Assembly: GCF_017897595.1 (NCBI RefSeq)
Contig: NZ_JAGKIK010000003.1
Location: forward strand, 124,001 to 188,000
Length of the DNA: 64,000 nucleotides
From: Aquimarina sp. U1-2
Lineage (GTDB): Bacteria; Bacteroidota; Bacteroidia; Flavobacteriales; Flavobacteriaceae
Direction of reading: 5' to 3'
Shown here: in pieces, positions 1 to 10,015 of the stretch
Layout: every line of letters starts with the position of its first letter
Numbering within the stretch: position 1 is the first letter of the stretch
The notes under the pieces: model-generated
Told to the model about the DNA's origin: nothing
The model's input: the letters and a program-made list of their open reading frames with translations, nothing else
Database searches by the model: none
Translations under genes and position numbers: made by a program

Positions 1-166
1 GCAACATGCCCGGATGCCAATCAAATCTCTCTCTTTTGTCTAAGAAAATACCATTCAGTTCTTCAATAGGATCAGTCAAACAAGCTAATCCCAAATTCAT
101 AGGTCCTACTCCTATCGCAATAAAATCAAGTAGCGATTCGTTTTGTGTTTGCATCTTTTTACTCAT
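1..166 (-). CDS. L-lysine/L-ornithine N-monooxygenase, N-terminal part (cut by window edge)
   Basis: The first 55 codons of a siderophore-type flavoprotein hydroxylase (IucD/AlcA/DesB/SidA family) read from position 166 towards 1. Visible are the FAD-binding motif [10 protein letters not shown] and the block RFDWHPGML, both typical of enzymes that N-hydroxylate lysine, ornithine, cadaverine or putrescine for hydroxamate siderophores. The ATG at 166-164 overlaps the end of the upstream decarboxylase gene by 8 bases, implying translational coupling; a second ATG lies four codons later, at 154. The rest of the gene lies outside the window. The family call is firm from the motifs and the neighbour; the exact substrate is not visible. 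Confidence 0.85.
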   Translation of the reverse strand, partial: MSKKMQTQNESLLDFIAIGVGPMNLGLACLTDPIEELNGIFLDKRERFDWHPGML

Positions 167-1667
167 AAGTTACTTTGTAATTTTGCCCTGTATCCTTGAT
201 CATTTTAATGATATGTAATACGTCATCAATAGTACTTTTGGGATTAAGTAATGTAAATTTCAGGTACACTTTAGTATTTAATTTTGTGCTTGCTACAGAC
301 GCTTGACCTGATTGAAAAAGTGTTTTCTTTATATATAGATTAATAGCATCATAACACCCGTCATCTTTGGTACCAGGCTTAACATATCGAAATACCAATG
401 TACTTAGCTCTGGTTTATGAACAATTTCAAAATTAGGATCTTCTTTAAGGCTATGATAAAGATCTAACGCCAAATAATGTACTTTTTCTAGAAATGAAGC
501 TATAGTTTTTGTTCCTACAGTTTTTAATGTAAACCAAACTTTTAAGGCATCAAATCTTCGAGTGGTTTGTAACGATTTTTCGACCAGATCCGGACATTCA
601 TCATTTCTATGATCTAAAGGATTTAAGTAATCTGCGTAATACGATATGTATTTAAAATATTTGGTATCCCTTACCAAAAAGGCACTAGAACAAACAGGTT
701 GAAACATAGATTTATGAAAATCTATCGTTATCGAATCTGCCATCGCTGTTCCTTCGAGCAAATGACGGTGTGTTTCGGTTAGTTTATAGCAACCCCCGTA
801 GGCGCCATCAATATGAAACCAGATATCGTATTCTTTAGTAATTTTGGCAATGGTTTGCAAGGGGTCGAAGCTGCCATAGTCTGTTGTTCCGGCGGTGGCA
901 ATTACAGCAATTGGGATATTTCCTAGTTGCTTTTCTTTTTCTACCGCCTGTACTAGGGCATCAGGTTTCATCTTCATAGCATTATCAGTGGCTACAGTAA
1001 TAACTGAATCGTACCCTAACCCAAGTAAAGCAGCATTTTTCTTGATACTGAAATGTGACTTGTCTGAGCAAAAGAATCTAAATTTGGATACGACATCAGA
1101 CCAACCATGCTTTTTTAGATTAAGTCCAAAATGTTTGTACGCATAAGCATCTCTGGCCAGACATAATGCCATAAAGTTAGACTGTGTACCCCCGCTTGTG
1201 AAAATACCATCAGAGGTCTCGGGTAATTCCATTTCTGAACAAATCCAACGAATCATTTCTTGCTCGATCAATGTAGCCGAAGTACTTTGATCCCATGTCT
1301 CTACAGCAGTATTGACAGATGTTGCCATAAGATCACCAACAATTGCCGGTATCAAAACCGGACAATTGAGATGAGCCACATAAGTAGGATGATGAAATGC
1401 AACGGTATGATCAAGGTACAACGCTTTAATTTGTGCTAAAGCTTGATCGAGAGATAATTGCTGATTAAGATCCGGGATCAACAAGTTCTTTTTTGATATA
1501 AAGTCACTAGCTGTATCACCGCTACAGAAATAATCGCGATCTAGAAAAGATAATAAATAGTGTATTGTTTTTTGAACGCTCTCTTCGTATACATCTTTAG
1601 ATTGAGCATCAAAAAATTGATCAATTTTTTGATCAAAGATTAAGTTGGTTTTTGTGTCTAGGAACAT
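159..1667 (-). CDS. PLP-dependent group II decarboxylase (siderophore diamine-forming type)
   Basis: 502 residues, full length for group II amino-acid decarboxylases. Signature pieces: SGGTQSN near residue 158, SHFS near 204 (cofactor-stacking His), HIDGAYGG near 285 and the PLP lysine in DFHKS (Lys319). Such enzymes remove the carboxyl group of lysine, diaminobutyrate, glutamate or an aromatic amino acid. Because the next gene of the operon is an N-monooxygenase, the likely role is diamine formation (for example cadaverine) for a hydroxamate siderophore, as in desferrioxamine/bisucaberin-type clusters; this is inferred from context, and diaminobutyrate decarboxylase is an alternative. It appears to be the first gene of the operon, and a perfect inverted repeat lies just upstream of its start. 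Confidence 0.85.
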   Translation of the reverse strand: MFLDTKTNLIFDQKIDQFFDAQSKDVYEESVQKTIHYLLSFLDRDYFCSGDTASDFISKKNLLIPDLNQQLSLDQALAQIKALYLDHTVAFHHPTYVAHLNCPVLIPAIVGDLMATSVNTAVETWDQSTSATLIEQEMIRWICSEMELPETSDGIFTSGGTQSNFMALCLARDAYAYKHFGLNLKKHGWSDVVSKFRFFCSDKSHFSIKKNAALLGLGYDSVITVATDNAMKMKPDALVQAVEKEKQLGNIPIAVIATAGTTDYGSFDPLQTIAKITKEYDIWFHIDGAYGGCYKLTETHRHLLEGTAMADSITIDFHKSMFQPVCSSAFLVRDTKYFKYISYYADYLNPLDHRNDECPDLVEKSLQTTRRFDALKVWFTLKTVGTKTIASFLEKVHYLALDLYHSLKEDPNFEIVHKPELSTLVFRYVKPGTKDDGCYDAINLYIKKTLFQSGQASVASTKLNTKVYLKFTLLNPKSTIDDVLHIIKMIKDTGQNYKVTYE

Positions 1668-1675
1668 ATTTATTT

Positions 1676-1692
1676 TTATTTAATCTAAATAA
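1676..1692 (-). promoter_or_regulatory. Palindromic operator candidate of the siderophore operon
   Basis: TTATTTAATCTAAATAA is a perfect 7-base inverted repeat around a 3-base centre. It lies 8 bases upstream of the decarboxylase start and downstream of a possible -7 box (TAAATTTG on the minus strand, 1706-1699). The position suits a repressor site and the role of the operon suggests iron control by a Fur- or DtxR-type regulator, but the regulator is inferred. AT-rich palindromes do occur by chance. Confidence 0.45.
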
Positions 1693-1911
1693 GCATTGCA
1701 AATTTAAAATCAAATAAAAATAATTTGATGACGCATTGGGGATAAAAAAAGACGTAGAAATTACTTTGCAACAAACTTAATCTTCAGTTTACGTTTTATT
1801 GAAGGAATCTTATAGTATTTCGATTTACTGAAATTTAAACTGTGAACCCGCCCTTACTATGTATTTGGAGTAGGCAGGAATTCTCTACGGCATTACATAG
1901 ACCTGGTTTTT

Positions 1912-2083
1912 AACCGGGTCTATGTATTAGGATATCATTATGATGTTTGAAAATACAATGAAAACAAACGTTTTCTAAGTTTTAGCATAGCACTGTTATA
2001 GTGAAACTTTAAAATATAACGTAATACTTGATTTTGAAGCAGTTTCAGGCCGTAGCAGATTTTCTAATGCATAAAACGGGTTT
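1912..2083 (-). repeat. Repeat family A, copy 1 (MITE-like, near full length)
   Basis: On the minus strand this stretch aligns base for base over long runs with 29631-29832. Shared blocks include CCCGNTTTATGCATTAGAA, TACGTT, AAGTTTCAC, TGCTATGCT and AAACTTAGAAAAC, in the same order. Its two ends are inverted copies of one another, well preserved at 2062-2083 and degenerate at 1912-1932. It has no coding capacity and lies directly downstream of mgtE. Confidence 0.75.
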
Positions 2084-2109
2084 AAATAACGCTTAAAATT
2101 TGATAGCTA

Positions 2110-3393
2110 CTAATTGATTCCTAATACTGAAGATAGGGCTGAAGCCAAACCGAGAAAGCTTAAAAATCCACAAATATCAGTTACCGTTGTTAATAGGATA
2201 GAAGAAGATGTTGCCGGATCTTGACCAATAGCTTTTAAACCTATTGGGATAATGGCCCCAGAAAATCCTGCAATAACCATAGAAATTATCATTGAAATCC
2301 CGATTACCACAGCAATACCCAAGGAGTTTGCCCAAAAAAAGACAACAATTCCGGTCGTAATAGCAACGGCTACCCCATTTACGAAGCCAACAATAAGTTC
2401 TTTTTTTGCAACGCGTAACCATTGACCTATTCTAATTTCTTTTAATGCTAAGCCTCGAATTGTCACAGCCAAGGCTTGTGAACCCGTATTACCCGATTGT
2501 CCTGCAACTACAGGAAGGAATATCGCTAAAATAGTAATTTTGGCAATCGTATCTTCAAATACCCCCACCACCATCGAGGCTAAAAAGGCTGTAATAAGAT
2601 TAATCTGAAGCCAAGGCAAACGTTTACGCACTGCAAAAGATGACTTAGATAGGGCGTGCTCTTCTTTACTTGCCCCAAACATAGTCTGCAAATCACCACT
2701 TATTTCCTGACGAGATGCCGAAAGTACCATATCGTTTCTTATAATTCCTAATAAATAATTGTTGATATCTACTACAGGAATTTGTAAAAGCGAATGGGCT
2801 TCTATAACTTCTAATACTTCTTCTCTTGTTGCCATTGCCGTTACACTATAAGCTTTGTACATAAGCTCGTCTAGTTGCTGTTCTGGTTGGGCAATAGCAA
2901 TATAATTAACTGGAATCCTACCGATAAGTTTTTGTTCGTTATCGACAACATATATCGTTATAATTCTTCTATCCCCTAATTCACGTAGTTTGGTAAGCAC
3001 TGTATCTACTGTATCCTCTTTTGAACAGCTAAACAAAACAGTTTCCATTAGAAAACCAGCAGTATTCTCTTCATAGTTTAAAAAGTCTTTTATCTCTCGG
3101 GAAGTAATCTTAGGAAGTAACTCTAACTTTTTATAAACATCATGTTGATCCAATCTTGAGAGGACTCTAGCAGCTTTATGGGTATCGACCTTCGTAAAGA
3201 TTTTTACAAAAAGTGCATCATTCATCACGGTAAAAACATCAATGATAACGTAGGTAGACAGCTCAAAAAATACATCTTGAGCCACAGGTTTTGTTGCATC
3301 TTCAAGAAATGTTAGTAACGTACTACGATCCTGATTTTCAAGGTTTTTGGCTATTTCTCGTGCCGATTTTGATAAAAACTTCTTGTTTTGCAT
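2110..3393 (-). CDS. mgtE: Magnesium transporter MgtE
   Basis: 427 residues with the standard three-part MgtE plan: an N-terminal superhelical domain (about 1-115, with LSRLDQHDVYKKLELLP), paired CBS domains (about 120-240) and a C-terminal channel region with about five membrane spans (from about 260). The channel shows the conserved VVAGQSGNTGSQALAV block and the DPATSSSILLTTVTD segment of the pore. The protein carries Mg2+ across the inner membrane and the CBS domains act as Mg2+-sensing gates in known homologues. It stands alone, with repeat elements on both sides. Confidence 0.95.
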   Translation of the reverse strand: MQNKKFLSKSAREIAKNLENQDRSTLLTFLEDATKPVAQDVFFELSTYVIIDVFTVMNDALFVKIFTKVDTHKAARVLSRLDQHDVYKKLELLPKITSREIKDFLNYEENTAGFLMETVLFSCSKEDTVDTVLTKLRELGDRRIITIYVVDNEQKLIGRIPVNYIAIAQPEQQLDELMYKAYSVTAMATREEVLEVIEAHSLLQIPVVDINNYLLGIIRNDMVLSASRQEISGDLQTMFGASKEEHALSKSSFAVRKRLPWLQINLITAFLASMVVGVFEDTIAKITILAIFLPVVAGQSGNTGSQALAVTIRGLALKEIRIGQWLRVAKKELIVGFVNGVAVAITTGIVVFFWANSLGIAVVIGISMIISMVIAGFSGAIIPIGLKAIGQDPATSSSILLTTVTDICGFLSFLGLASALSSVLGIN

Positions 3394-3460
3394 AGTTGTA
3401 AAATTTCTTGTTTGAATGTTAAAATTTGTTGTATTTGATTAAAATAATTTTTGATTATCC

Positions 3461-3601
3461 GTTATTATACCTAAAATTTAACTGAGAAGTCATCCTGAAT
3501 TCATTTCAGGATCTCATGAAGTTTATTTTCAGTACATTGAGATGAGAAGCTGAAACGAGTTCAGCTTGACGCAAACCGTTTAGGTTAAATTACAGATATT
3601 C
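3461..3601 (+). repeat. Repeat family B, copy 1 (141-bp double-hairpin element)
   Basis: Differs from 49112-49252 at only about three positions in the aligned core and has the same length without gaps. It contains two perfect stem-loops, ATCCTGAA-TTCAT-TTCAGGAT and AAGCTGAA-ACGAG-TTCAGCTT, nested between ATCTCA/TGAGAT and AATTTAAC/GTTAAATT arms. The whole can fold into a branched structure. It lies between the mgtE start and the end of the AraC gene and is non-coding. Confidence 0.85.
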
Positions 3602-3690
3602 GTAAAATAATTTAAACTTTTTTGATTTAGACAAAGAAATTTAAACCAATTTTAAAAATAGGCTTATTGCAATACTAAAAATATGGCTTA

Positions 3691-4812
3691 CTATAGAGAA
3701 TTTTCAACATGTTTAATGTATTCAGTAGGAGTCATTTTGGCAATCTCTTTAAAAGCTTTGTAAAATGTAGATTTAGAATTAAATCCAACATCATAAGCTA
3801 ACGAAATCACAGTGAATTCTATGTGTTTATTGTCTTTGATCTTTCGTGAAAAATCGGCAATACGGTATTCATTTACTAATTCGTAAAATGTTTTTTTGTA
3901 ACTATTATTAAGCACCCAAGAAAGTTTATTCGTCGAGGTGTTGATGGTATCGGCTAAAATCGATAAACTTAAATCTGCACGTCGATATCCTTTATCTTCT
4001 TCGAAGAAGCTATAAAGTAGATTTTTAATCTTATGTATTTCTTCTTCGTCAAGTTTATTCTTTTTTTTGAGCACATTTTTAGTAGTTGAAAAATAAGGTA
4101 TTTTAAATATTTCAGGGTATTTTAGATTATAAAAACTTACTATATAAATCTGAATACCAAAAATCAAACAGCAAATATCATAAATTAGCGGTCTTTCAAT
4201 CCATCTAATAATATCAAACACTTCAAAAATACCAAGTAACCAAAAAAGCATATACATAGACAGGCAAAAGAGTGTTACCTGTATATACTTTATGCTATTT
4301 GAATTAAAAGATAATTCTTGGGTTTCATTCTTTTTATAATACCTAAAAAGTCTATAGGATTTAAAAAGATATGCAGTTATAGAAATAAAAAATAAAATTT
4401 CAACGGTTAAAAATACATTGGTTTGGTAATTACTTACGTTTTCTATAGAATCGTATATATACATGTGAAAAACACCATATATTAAATAAAGAATCACTAG
4501 TATATAATGATAGTATTTCAAATGATATGTATCGTTTTCATAAAACAATAATCGTTTCATATACGTGTATACGAAAGGTCCTATAAGAAGATAAAAAACA
4601 TTAGTTAGATAGCCATATTTATTAAAAATATAATTTTCTATCTCAGAACCAATAATTCTTTCTAATAAATAGAAGCTATAAATCGCCAGTAAATATTGTA
4701 TGATCCTGTTTGTTCCTGTATTCTTTTTTGGGATATACTGTATTGCAAAAATCAGAAAGATACATTGACCTACAATTATTATAAGAAAAAACTCATATAA
4801 TGATATATGCAT
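3691..4812 (-). CDS. AraC-family regulator with N-terminal membrane domain
   Basis: 373 residues. The first 245 or so hold about seven hydrophobic membrane segments; the last 110 form an AraC-type double helix-turn-helix, with ADTINTSTNKLSWVLN as first recognition part and VISLAYDVGFNSKSTFYKAFKE as second, ending in MTPTEYI. Membrane-anchored AraC regulators of this shape are common in Bacteroidota. No ligand can be read from the sequence. It is divergent from the serine hydrolase gene at 5089, which makes that gene a possible target (inference). Confidence 0.88.
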   Translation of the reverse strand: MHISLYEFFLIIIVGQCIFLIFAIQYIPKKNTGTNRIIQYLLAIYSFYLLERIIGSEIENYIFNKYGYLTNVFYLLIGPFVYTYMKRLLFYENDTYHLKYYHYILVILYLIYGVFHMYIYDSIENVSNYQTNVFLTVEILFFISITAYLFKSYRLFRYYKKNETQELSFNSNSIKYIQVTLFCLSMYMLFWLLGIFEVFDIIRWIERPLIYDICCLIFGIQIYIVSFYNLKYPEIFKIPYFSTTKNVLKKKNKLDEEEIHKIKNLLYSFFEEDKGYRRADLSLSILADTINTSTNKLSWVLNNSYKKTFYELVNEYRIADFSRKIKDNKHIEFTVISLAYDVGFNSKSTFYKAFKEIAKMTPTEYIKHVENSL

Positions 4813-4837
4813 TCGCCCTAGGTTTAGAATTCTAGAT

Positions 4838-4894
4838 TAAACCCGGTTTAACCTATTCACGCTTCATGACGAAGTTCTTAAGCATAAAACGGGT
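4838..4894 (+). repeat. Repeat family A, short form
   Basis: A compact element bounded by AAACCCGG at the left and GCATAAAACGGGT at the right, with CATGACGAAGTTCTTAAGCAT matching the right end of the full-length copies, where the text is CATAACGACATTCTAATGCAT. The internal part seen in the two long copies is missing. It sits in the divergent interval between the AraC gene and the serine hydrolase gene. Confidence 0.6.
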
Positions 4895-5088
4895 AAAATT
4901 TTGTTATGCTTGGAGCTACTAAAATAGAGTTTATATTTTTTCGCATTATAAAAAATAGTCTCAATTTATAGCTTAGGACACTTTTTAATAGAAATCTGAA
5001 TTATCAATACTATAAAACAAGTTTCTTTACTCAAAATTATTGGTGAGCGTACACGTTCATGATAACCTAAAATTAATCAAACAAAACT

Positions 5089-6744
5089 ATGACTCTGCAG
5101 CAAAAATATCTTTTTACCGTACTAGGCTTATTTTTTATATTCATTTTTACAAGTTACGCACAGAAAACGCTAAAAATTGAAGACTATATTGGACTATGGA
5201 AAGGAAAAGCACAATACGAAGAGCTATTTAAAATAAATGTTGCTATTTCCCAATTGGATGACGAGACTGGTCGACTAAAACTATTACATAAAAAAGAGCT
5301 ATTTAACCAAAAGTTTAAATGGCAGGATACCATTAATATCCAACTCAACGACAAACTATTGTTTGAGGGTATTGTTACTTCTGATTCAGAAATTCAAGGT
5401 TTTGTAAAATTCGGACTTTATTTTTATCCGATCATACTCAAGAAGGAAGGGGCCTTCTACAACGGAAGTTGGAATCTGGTTACAAATCATTTTCATCTAC
5501 AACCCAAATCCTTGTATTTATCTATTAAAGCAGTAAATGAATCTGATGACGGCTTTAAAGCCTATCCTCTTTTGGGGTCTTATTGGGTTAAAGACTTAAA
5601 ACTTGAAGGTGATGCGATTACTTTTGAAGACTATAAAACTGGCCTGGTCTTTAATGGTAAGTTGATTACTTCTAAATTTGAATTTAAAGTAAGCTCAGGT
5701 TCACTTGATTTTGGTACTATAATTTTTAACAAAGTAGAACAAAAAAATACCGCACAAGAAAACCAACAACACCGACCCATAAGTGATGGGTGGGAGTATG
5801 CTAGTAACCCACTAACGTTATCAAGCCTAGAGCGTGATATTAATAAAAATGCACTTAAAGGTATAGAAAGTGTTTTAGTAGCTCAAAACGGTAACATACA
5901 GTACGAAAATTACTTTAATGGTACCAATGCAATGACGACTAATGATCTCCGTTCAGCAGGAAAAAGTATTGGATCTGCAATAATTGGTATTGCCATTGAT
6001 GAGGGTGTGATTACAAATATTCACGAAAAAATTTATGATTACATGCCTTCATCATATCAATATACCATAGATGATCAAAAATCAACTATTACTATTGAAG
6101 ATCTTTTAACGATGAGCTCTGGTATAGGCGTTTTTGAAAATGACTATCAAGAATCAGATGATTGGCTCAAAAAAGTGTTAGAACCCAAACTTAAATATGC
6201 AGCCGGAACACGTACTAATTATATGTCTGCAGACCCCTTCTTGTTAAGTGTGAACTTAAGCGAGCGTTTATCTTATCCTCTAGAGTTTTATATCCAGAAA
6301 AAACTTTTTGCTCCTCTAGGGATTACAAATTATATGTTGAATACAGATGATAAAGGGAATCCCTATTTTGCCGGAGGACTTTATATGACTCCTAGAGACA
6401 TGTTGAAATTTGGTCAGTTATATTTAAATAAAGGAACCTGGGGTGGCAAACGTATTATTTCTGAACAATGGGTAAAAAACTCTTTTAAAAAACACACCAA
6501 ATTAGAAAATACATCTAAAAAAAACACCTACGGATATTTATGGTGGCATGAAACGTATACAATAAATCAAAAGCCAATAGCAGCTATAGAAGCCAGGGGT
6601 AATGGAGGGCAATACATTAGTATTATACCCGAATTAAACTTAGTTATCGTAGTAACTACTGAAAATTATAATAAAAAGGGAGCAGCAAAACAAACAGAGA
6701 AAATTATCAAAGAATATGTTCTTTCTGCTTTAATGAAAGCGTAA
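5089..6744 (+). CDS. Secreted serine hydrolase, beta-lactamase/transpeptidase-like (class C fold)
   Basis: 551 residues with a signal peptide (about 1-24, ending SYAQ). Residues 25-230 form a beta-rich extension I do not recognise. From about 255 on it is a serine beta-lactamase-like hydrolase: SAGK (Ser289, Lys292) gives the SxxK nucleophile pair, NYMSAD near 375 stands where YxN is expected (Tyr kept, Asn replaced by Ser), and ARGNGGQYI near 500 replaces the KTG/HxG box. Family members cleave esters, amides or D-amino peptides; the substrate cannot be told. Start supported by the signal peptide. The gene stands alone, divergent from the AraC regulator. Confidence 0.85.
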   Translation: MTLQQKYLFTVLGLFFIFIFTSYAQKTLKIEDYIGLWKGKAQYEELFKINVAISQLDDETGRLKLLHKKELFNQKFKWQDTINIQLNDKLLFEGIVTSDSEIQGFVKFGLYFYPIILKKEGAFYNGSWNLVTNHFHLQPKSLYLSIKAVNESDDGFKAYPLLGSYWVKDLKLEGDAITFEDYKTGLVFNGKLITSKFEFKVSSGSLDFGTIIFNKVEQKNTAQENQQHRPISDGWEYASNPLTLSSLERDINKNALKGIESVLVAQNGNIQYENYFNGTNAMTTNDLRSAGKSIGSAIIGIAIDEGVITNIHEKIYDYMPSSYQYTIDDQKSTITIEDLLTMSSGIGVFENDYQESDDWLKKVLEPKLKYAAGTRTNYMSADPFLLSVNLSERLSYPLEFYIQKKLFAPLGITNYMLNTDDKGNPYFAGGLYMTPRDMLKFGQLYLNKGTWGGKRIISEQWVKNSFKKHTKLENTSKKNTYGYLWWHETYTINQKPIAAIEARGNGGQYISIIPELNLVIVVTTENYNKKGAAKQTEKIIKEYVLSALMKA

Positions 6745-7112
6745 AACTTATATAAGATTCCGAAGCTTTACTATGGCTAAATCAACACAAAACAACATGA
6801 ATATTATTAGCTATAATTTAAAAATTAATCAGAAAAATAAAACCCTTACAATACTATAATTATTAGGGTATCAATTTAAGTAGCAGGAGAGATTGAAGTA
6901 TCTAACCATACTGCTCATTATTTGTTTGAAATAGAAGTATATATATAAAAACCAATGCTATATTAGTAATAGCTTGATAAAAGTATCACTCTTATTTACA
7001 ATCAATTTTAAGACAACAGGACTCAATGAAATCCGAATCAATCTAGCTAATAATTAAATTAGGAGCTGTCTGTATCATAGACAACTCCTAATTTTTAATA
7101 CCATGATGGTCT
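6745..7112. other. Intergenic stretch between convergent genes
   Basis: AT-rich sequence between the ends of the serine hydrolase and beta-helix genes. I see nothing coding; the only clear element is the terminator hairpin at 7057-7096. Confidence 0.6.
7057..7096. terminator. Bidirectional terminator
   Basis: A 15-base stem with one mismatch (AATTAGGAGCTGTCT paired with AGACAACTCCTAATT, 7-base loop) followed by T5 on the plus strand and an AAATT tract on the other side. It sits between two convergent genes and can serve both. Confidence 0.85.
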
Positions 7113-9785
7113 TTATTGAACCACTAACTGTTTTGTTTGTGTAATTCGTTCATTTTGAATTTTTAAGATGTATATACCTTTGGGTAAATTTAATGAAGTC
7201 TTATCATCCAAATTTGTTTTTGATCTTACGAGCAATCCAGATAAATTATAAGCCGATACAGTAATATTTTTCAAACCTAAAAACCCTATTTGCACATTTC
7301 CATCTTTAGACGGGTTAGGGTATGCGGTTATCTTTGCATTAAATGTACTTACATCAAGTCTTCTGGTGAATGATTGTAAATTATCACCAGGTGTATCATC
7401 TAGATTAGTAATGTATATCTGATCTAGTTGGGTTCCATCCTCACGATAATAGAAAGAGATAATATGCTCTCCTGATTCAAGATCCCAGGTAACTTGAGTG
7501 TTATTATTATCAGTATCATGAACCAGAGTCCACACAAAATCGTTTACACCGCCTGATATTTTATTCCATCTGTAGACAGCACCATTATCGATCTGCACCC
7601 AAAACGAATCATCTGTTTCTGAAGGGGTACGAACTTTACCCCATAATTTGTACGACCCCTTATTAAGGTTTGCTATAAAGGTCACTTTACCATCGACCGG
7701 AGCCTGATCATAAGCATTATTGCCTGTTCTCACAGTAACATATTGACCATTAGAAGCGTTGCTATCGCTGATTATTTGCATTGGTGATGCTATAACGCCA
7801 TTTTCTGCTTCAAATGAGGCGCTATCCTGTCCTGTAGACCCATTACCTGTAGCAGTCACACTGATGTTATCTACATAATAGTTCTCTGCAGCAGCTGTAT
7901 TATTAGCTTTGATAATGATAGTTAATGAGTTTCCTGCAATATTAGATGCGGTTACGGTTTGTGGCGAAAGTAATCCAACAAAATCTTTTATAATACGCTC
8001 AGGACTTCCGTCTATACTATAATAAATGCGCAACCAGTCCTTTCCATCACCACTACTATCAAGACCTCCTGTACCTTCAACATCCAATGAAATTTCTACT
8101 GCACTTCCCTGAATATTGATGTTTTCTGAAGTCCAAATGGCCTCATCATCTGTATTGCTTACTGAGAATCGATTGGATTGAACAGAAAATTCACCCGATC
8201 CAGAGTATTCGGTTTCCCAGGATGTGGCTCCAGAATCCTTAATTGTACCATTGGTCAACGTAAAATCTTCTACCCAAGGTAGATCATTTACAGTAACTCC
8301 TGTAGTTGATGCAGAAGCCTCATTGGAGTATCCTGTAGTACCTTCTGTTTCAATTCCTCTAACCCTGTAGGTGTATGTGGTTATAGAATCTAGTTGTTTA
8401 TCGGTATACGATACCACATTAGCCCCTACTGTTGCCACTAATGAAAAACCATTTCCGGTACTTCTTTCGATCTCAAAACCATTTTCATCATCATCGTTAT
8501 CTGTCCAATTTAGGTCAATGCTACTTTTAGGAGCATTTACAGATGTTTTGGCGATAAGATCTGTTGGTCGGTCATCAGAAGCTACAGGGGCTCTCCACCC
8601 GCTCATATTAGGGATCGGAGGAACGCCTGTTTCGTCTGTAGTATAATAGGTACGTAGATCTACGTTATTCCACGCTACTACCTCTGGTCGTCTTCCATCA
8701 CAAACTTCATAGCCACGACCACCACATTCTGAAGGGCTGGTTACAGAGCATATCTGCCCATCTGCTTTTCCACAATCTTCGTATTCAGACCAACAGTATG
8801 GATACCAAAATGTACTATTTTCAATAACGTTATTGGTAGGACAACCGTCACCACTTTTACTACTTAGTCTGTAAAAACCGGGTTGTACCAGTTCATCAGA
8901 TCCGTGTGTGTTTGTTGTTCCCGTCCAGTAACATTTAAACTCGCTAAACGTGATATTGTTGGCAGCTCTACGTGCTGTTTTAATAGGAGAACCACTTACG
9001 TTTCTCATGTATACATTTCTGATCGTTGAATTGCTAAGGCGCGTTGCATAAAAACCATGAAGTCCATCAGAATCTACAAATATGTTATGGCAATTCGTCA
9101 TAACAATATTTTCTATCAACACATTGTTAGAGTTTTTTGGATAAATCACACCTGCTACATAAGGATAACCATCGGCTCCCGGATCTGCAGAATTGTTTGG
9201 ATCCGGATGAAAACGAGTACCAATATTGTTTACATCAATGTTTCTGATGGTCACATTTTCGGTATCGTGGGTACGAATGGTTCCTTCTTGAAAATTTTCG
9301 ATAAAGAGGTTTTCGATCACCACTTTTTTTGAACTTGGTTCGATAATACAAATGGCAACAGTAGGCTCTCCATCGCTATAATCGTATTGTGCCCCATCTA
9401 GTCTTGCAAATCTAGTAGACCCATAAGTACTTATGGTAAGCTCTTTATCAATATCCCAAACAAAGGCAAACTGCTCGGGGTCTGAGTCATTGTAAATCTT
9501 TACAAAATCGGTTTCAAACTCATCGTGGGTCACCCCTCCTTCTAAAAGGATAGTAAAAGAATTGTCTCTCGAATTTTCACATAGCTCTTTGGCCCTGGTT
9601 AACGTTCTAATTGCCGTATTTGGTGAATTACCGTCGTTATTATCGTTTCCGTTGGGGCTTACATAAATGGTCTCGGCTTTGATCTGCAATGAGAGAAAAA
9701 AGATCAAAATGAGTATCATCGATTTTCTGAAGTCTGTAAAAACAATACGCTTTATTCGTATTGCGTTTTTAATTGTTGTTTTCAT
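7113..9785 (-). CDS. Secreted parallel beta-helix protein with Fn3, CBM-like domain and type IX sorting domain
   Basis: 890 residues. An N-terminal hydrophobic segment ends at about LQIKAE (37); a downstream Met at 23 is an alternative start that leaves a more usual signal peptide. Then TIYVSPNGNDNNDG opens a right-handed beta-helix (about 38-400) with repeated asparagine-rich turns, as in polysaccharide lyases and related glycan-active proteins. A fibronectin type III domain follows (about 405-495), a jelly-roll-like stretch (about 500-645), a carbohydrate-binding module-like region (about 655-795, starting SFEAENGVI) and a type IX C-terminal sorting domain (AYPNPSKDG to the end, PKGIYILKI). 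Likely exported through the Gld/Spr machinery encoded at 31-36 kb. A role in polysaccharide breakdown is inferred; no catalytic residues could be assigned. Confidence 0.8.
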   Translation of the reverse strand: MKTTIKNAIRIKRIVFTDFRKSMILILIFFLSLQIKAETIYVSPNGNDNNDGNSPNTAIRTLTRAKELCENSRDNSFTILLEGGVTHDEFETDFVKIYNDSDPEQFAFVWDIDKELTISTYGSTRFARLDGAQYDYSDGEPTVAICIIEPSSKKVVIENLFIENFQEGTIRTHDTENVTIRNIDVNNIGTRFHPDPNNSADPGADGYPYVAGVIYPKNSNNVLIENIVMTNCHNIFVDSDGLHGFYATRLSNSTIRNVYMRNVSGSPIKTARRAANNITFSEFKCYWTGTTNTHGSDELVQPGFYRLSSKSGDGCPTNNVIENSTFWYPYCWSEYEDCGKADGQICSVTSPSECGGRGYEVCDGRRPEVVAWNNVDLRTYYTTDETGVPPIPNMSGWRAPVASDDRPTDLIAKTSVNAPKSSIDLNWTDNDDDENGFEIERSTGNGFSLVATVGANVVSYTDKQLDSITTYTYRVRGIETEGTTGYSNEASASTTGVTVNDLPWVEDFTLTNGTIKDSGATSWETEYSGSGEFSVQSNRFSVSNTDDEAIWTSENINIQGSAVEISLDVEGTGGLDSSGDGKDWLRIYYSIDGSPERIIKDFVGLLSPQTVTASNIAGNSLTIIIKANNTAAAENYYVDNISVTATGNGSTGQDSASFEAENGVIASPMQIISDSNASNGQYVTVRTGNNAYDQAPVDGKVTFIANLNKGSYKLWGKVRTPSETDDSFWVQIDNGAVYRWNKISGGVNDFVWTLVHDTDNNNTQVTWDLESGEHIISFYYREDGTQLDQIYITNLDDTPGDNLQSFTRRLDVSTFNAKITAYPNPSKDGNVQIGFLGLKNITVSAYNLSGLLVRSKTNLDDKTSLNLPKGIYILKIQNERITQTKQLVVQ

Positions 9786-10015
9786 CGGTTTAGAGTGTAA
9801 AATTTTAACGTTAAGTTTTGTTAATTAACAAAATGATTAATGCTAGCCACGCAATATTAAAAACAAACTTTTCACCTAACCTCCACATGTGTATCAATAG
9901 TGTACTATATTGTAACAATTAAACGTTTCAGAATATAAAAAGGTCTAAATTACGCATAGATGAAGTATCAATTATGAGTATTAATTGATAAACTAACCCC
10001 AAAATTTAAGAAAAT

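Larger units (their letters stand above)
1668..2109. other. Gene-free stretch between decarboxylase and mgtE
   Basis: No credible reading frame. It holds the operator candidate, a -7 box candidate at 1699-1706, a strong hairpin at 1895-1925 and a copy of repeat family A at 1912-2083. The hairpin pairs ACATAGACC with GGGTCTATGT and has no T-run, so it is only a weak terminator candidate for mgtE. Confidence 0.6.
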
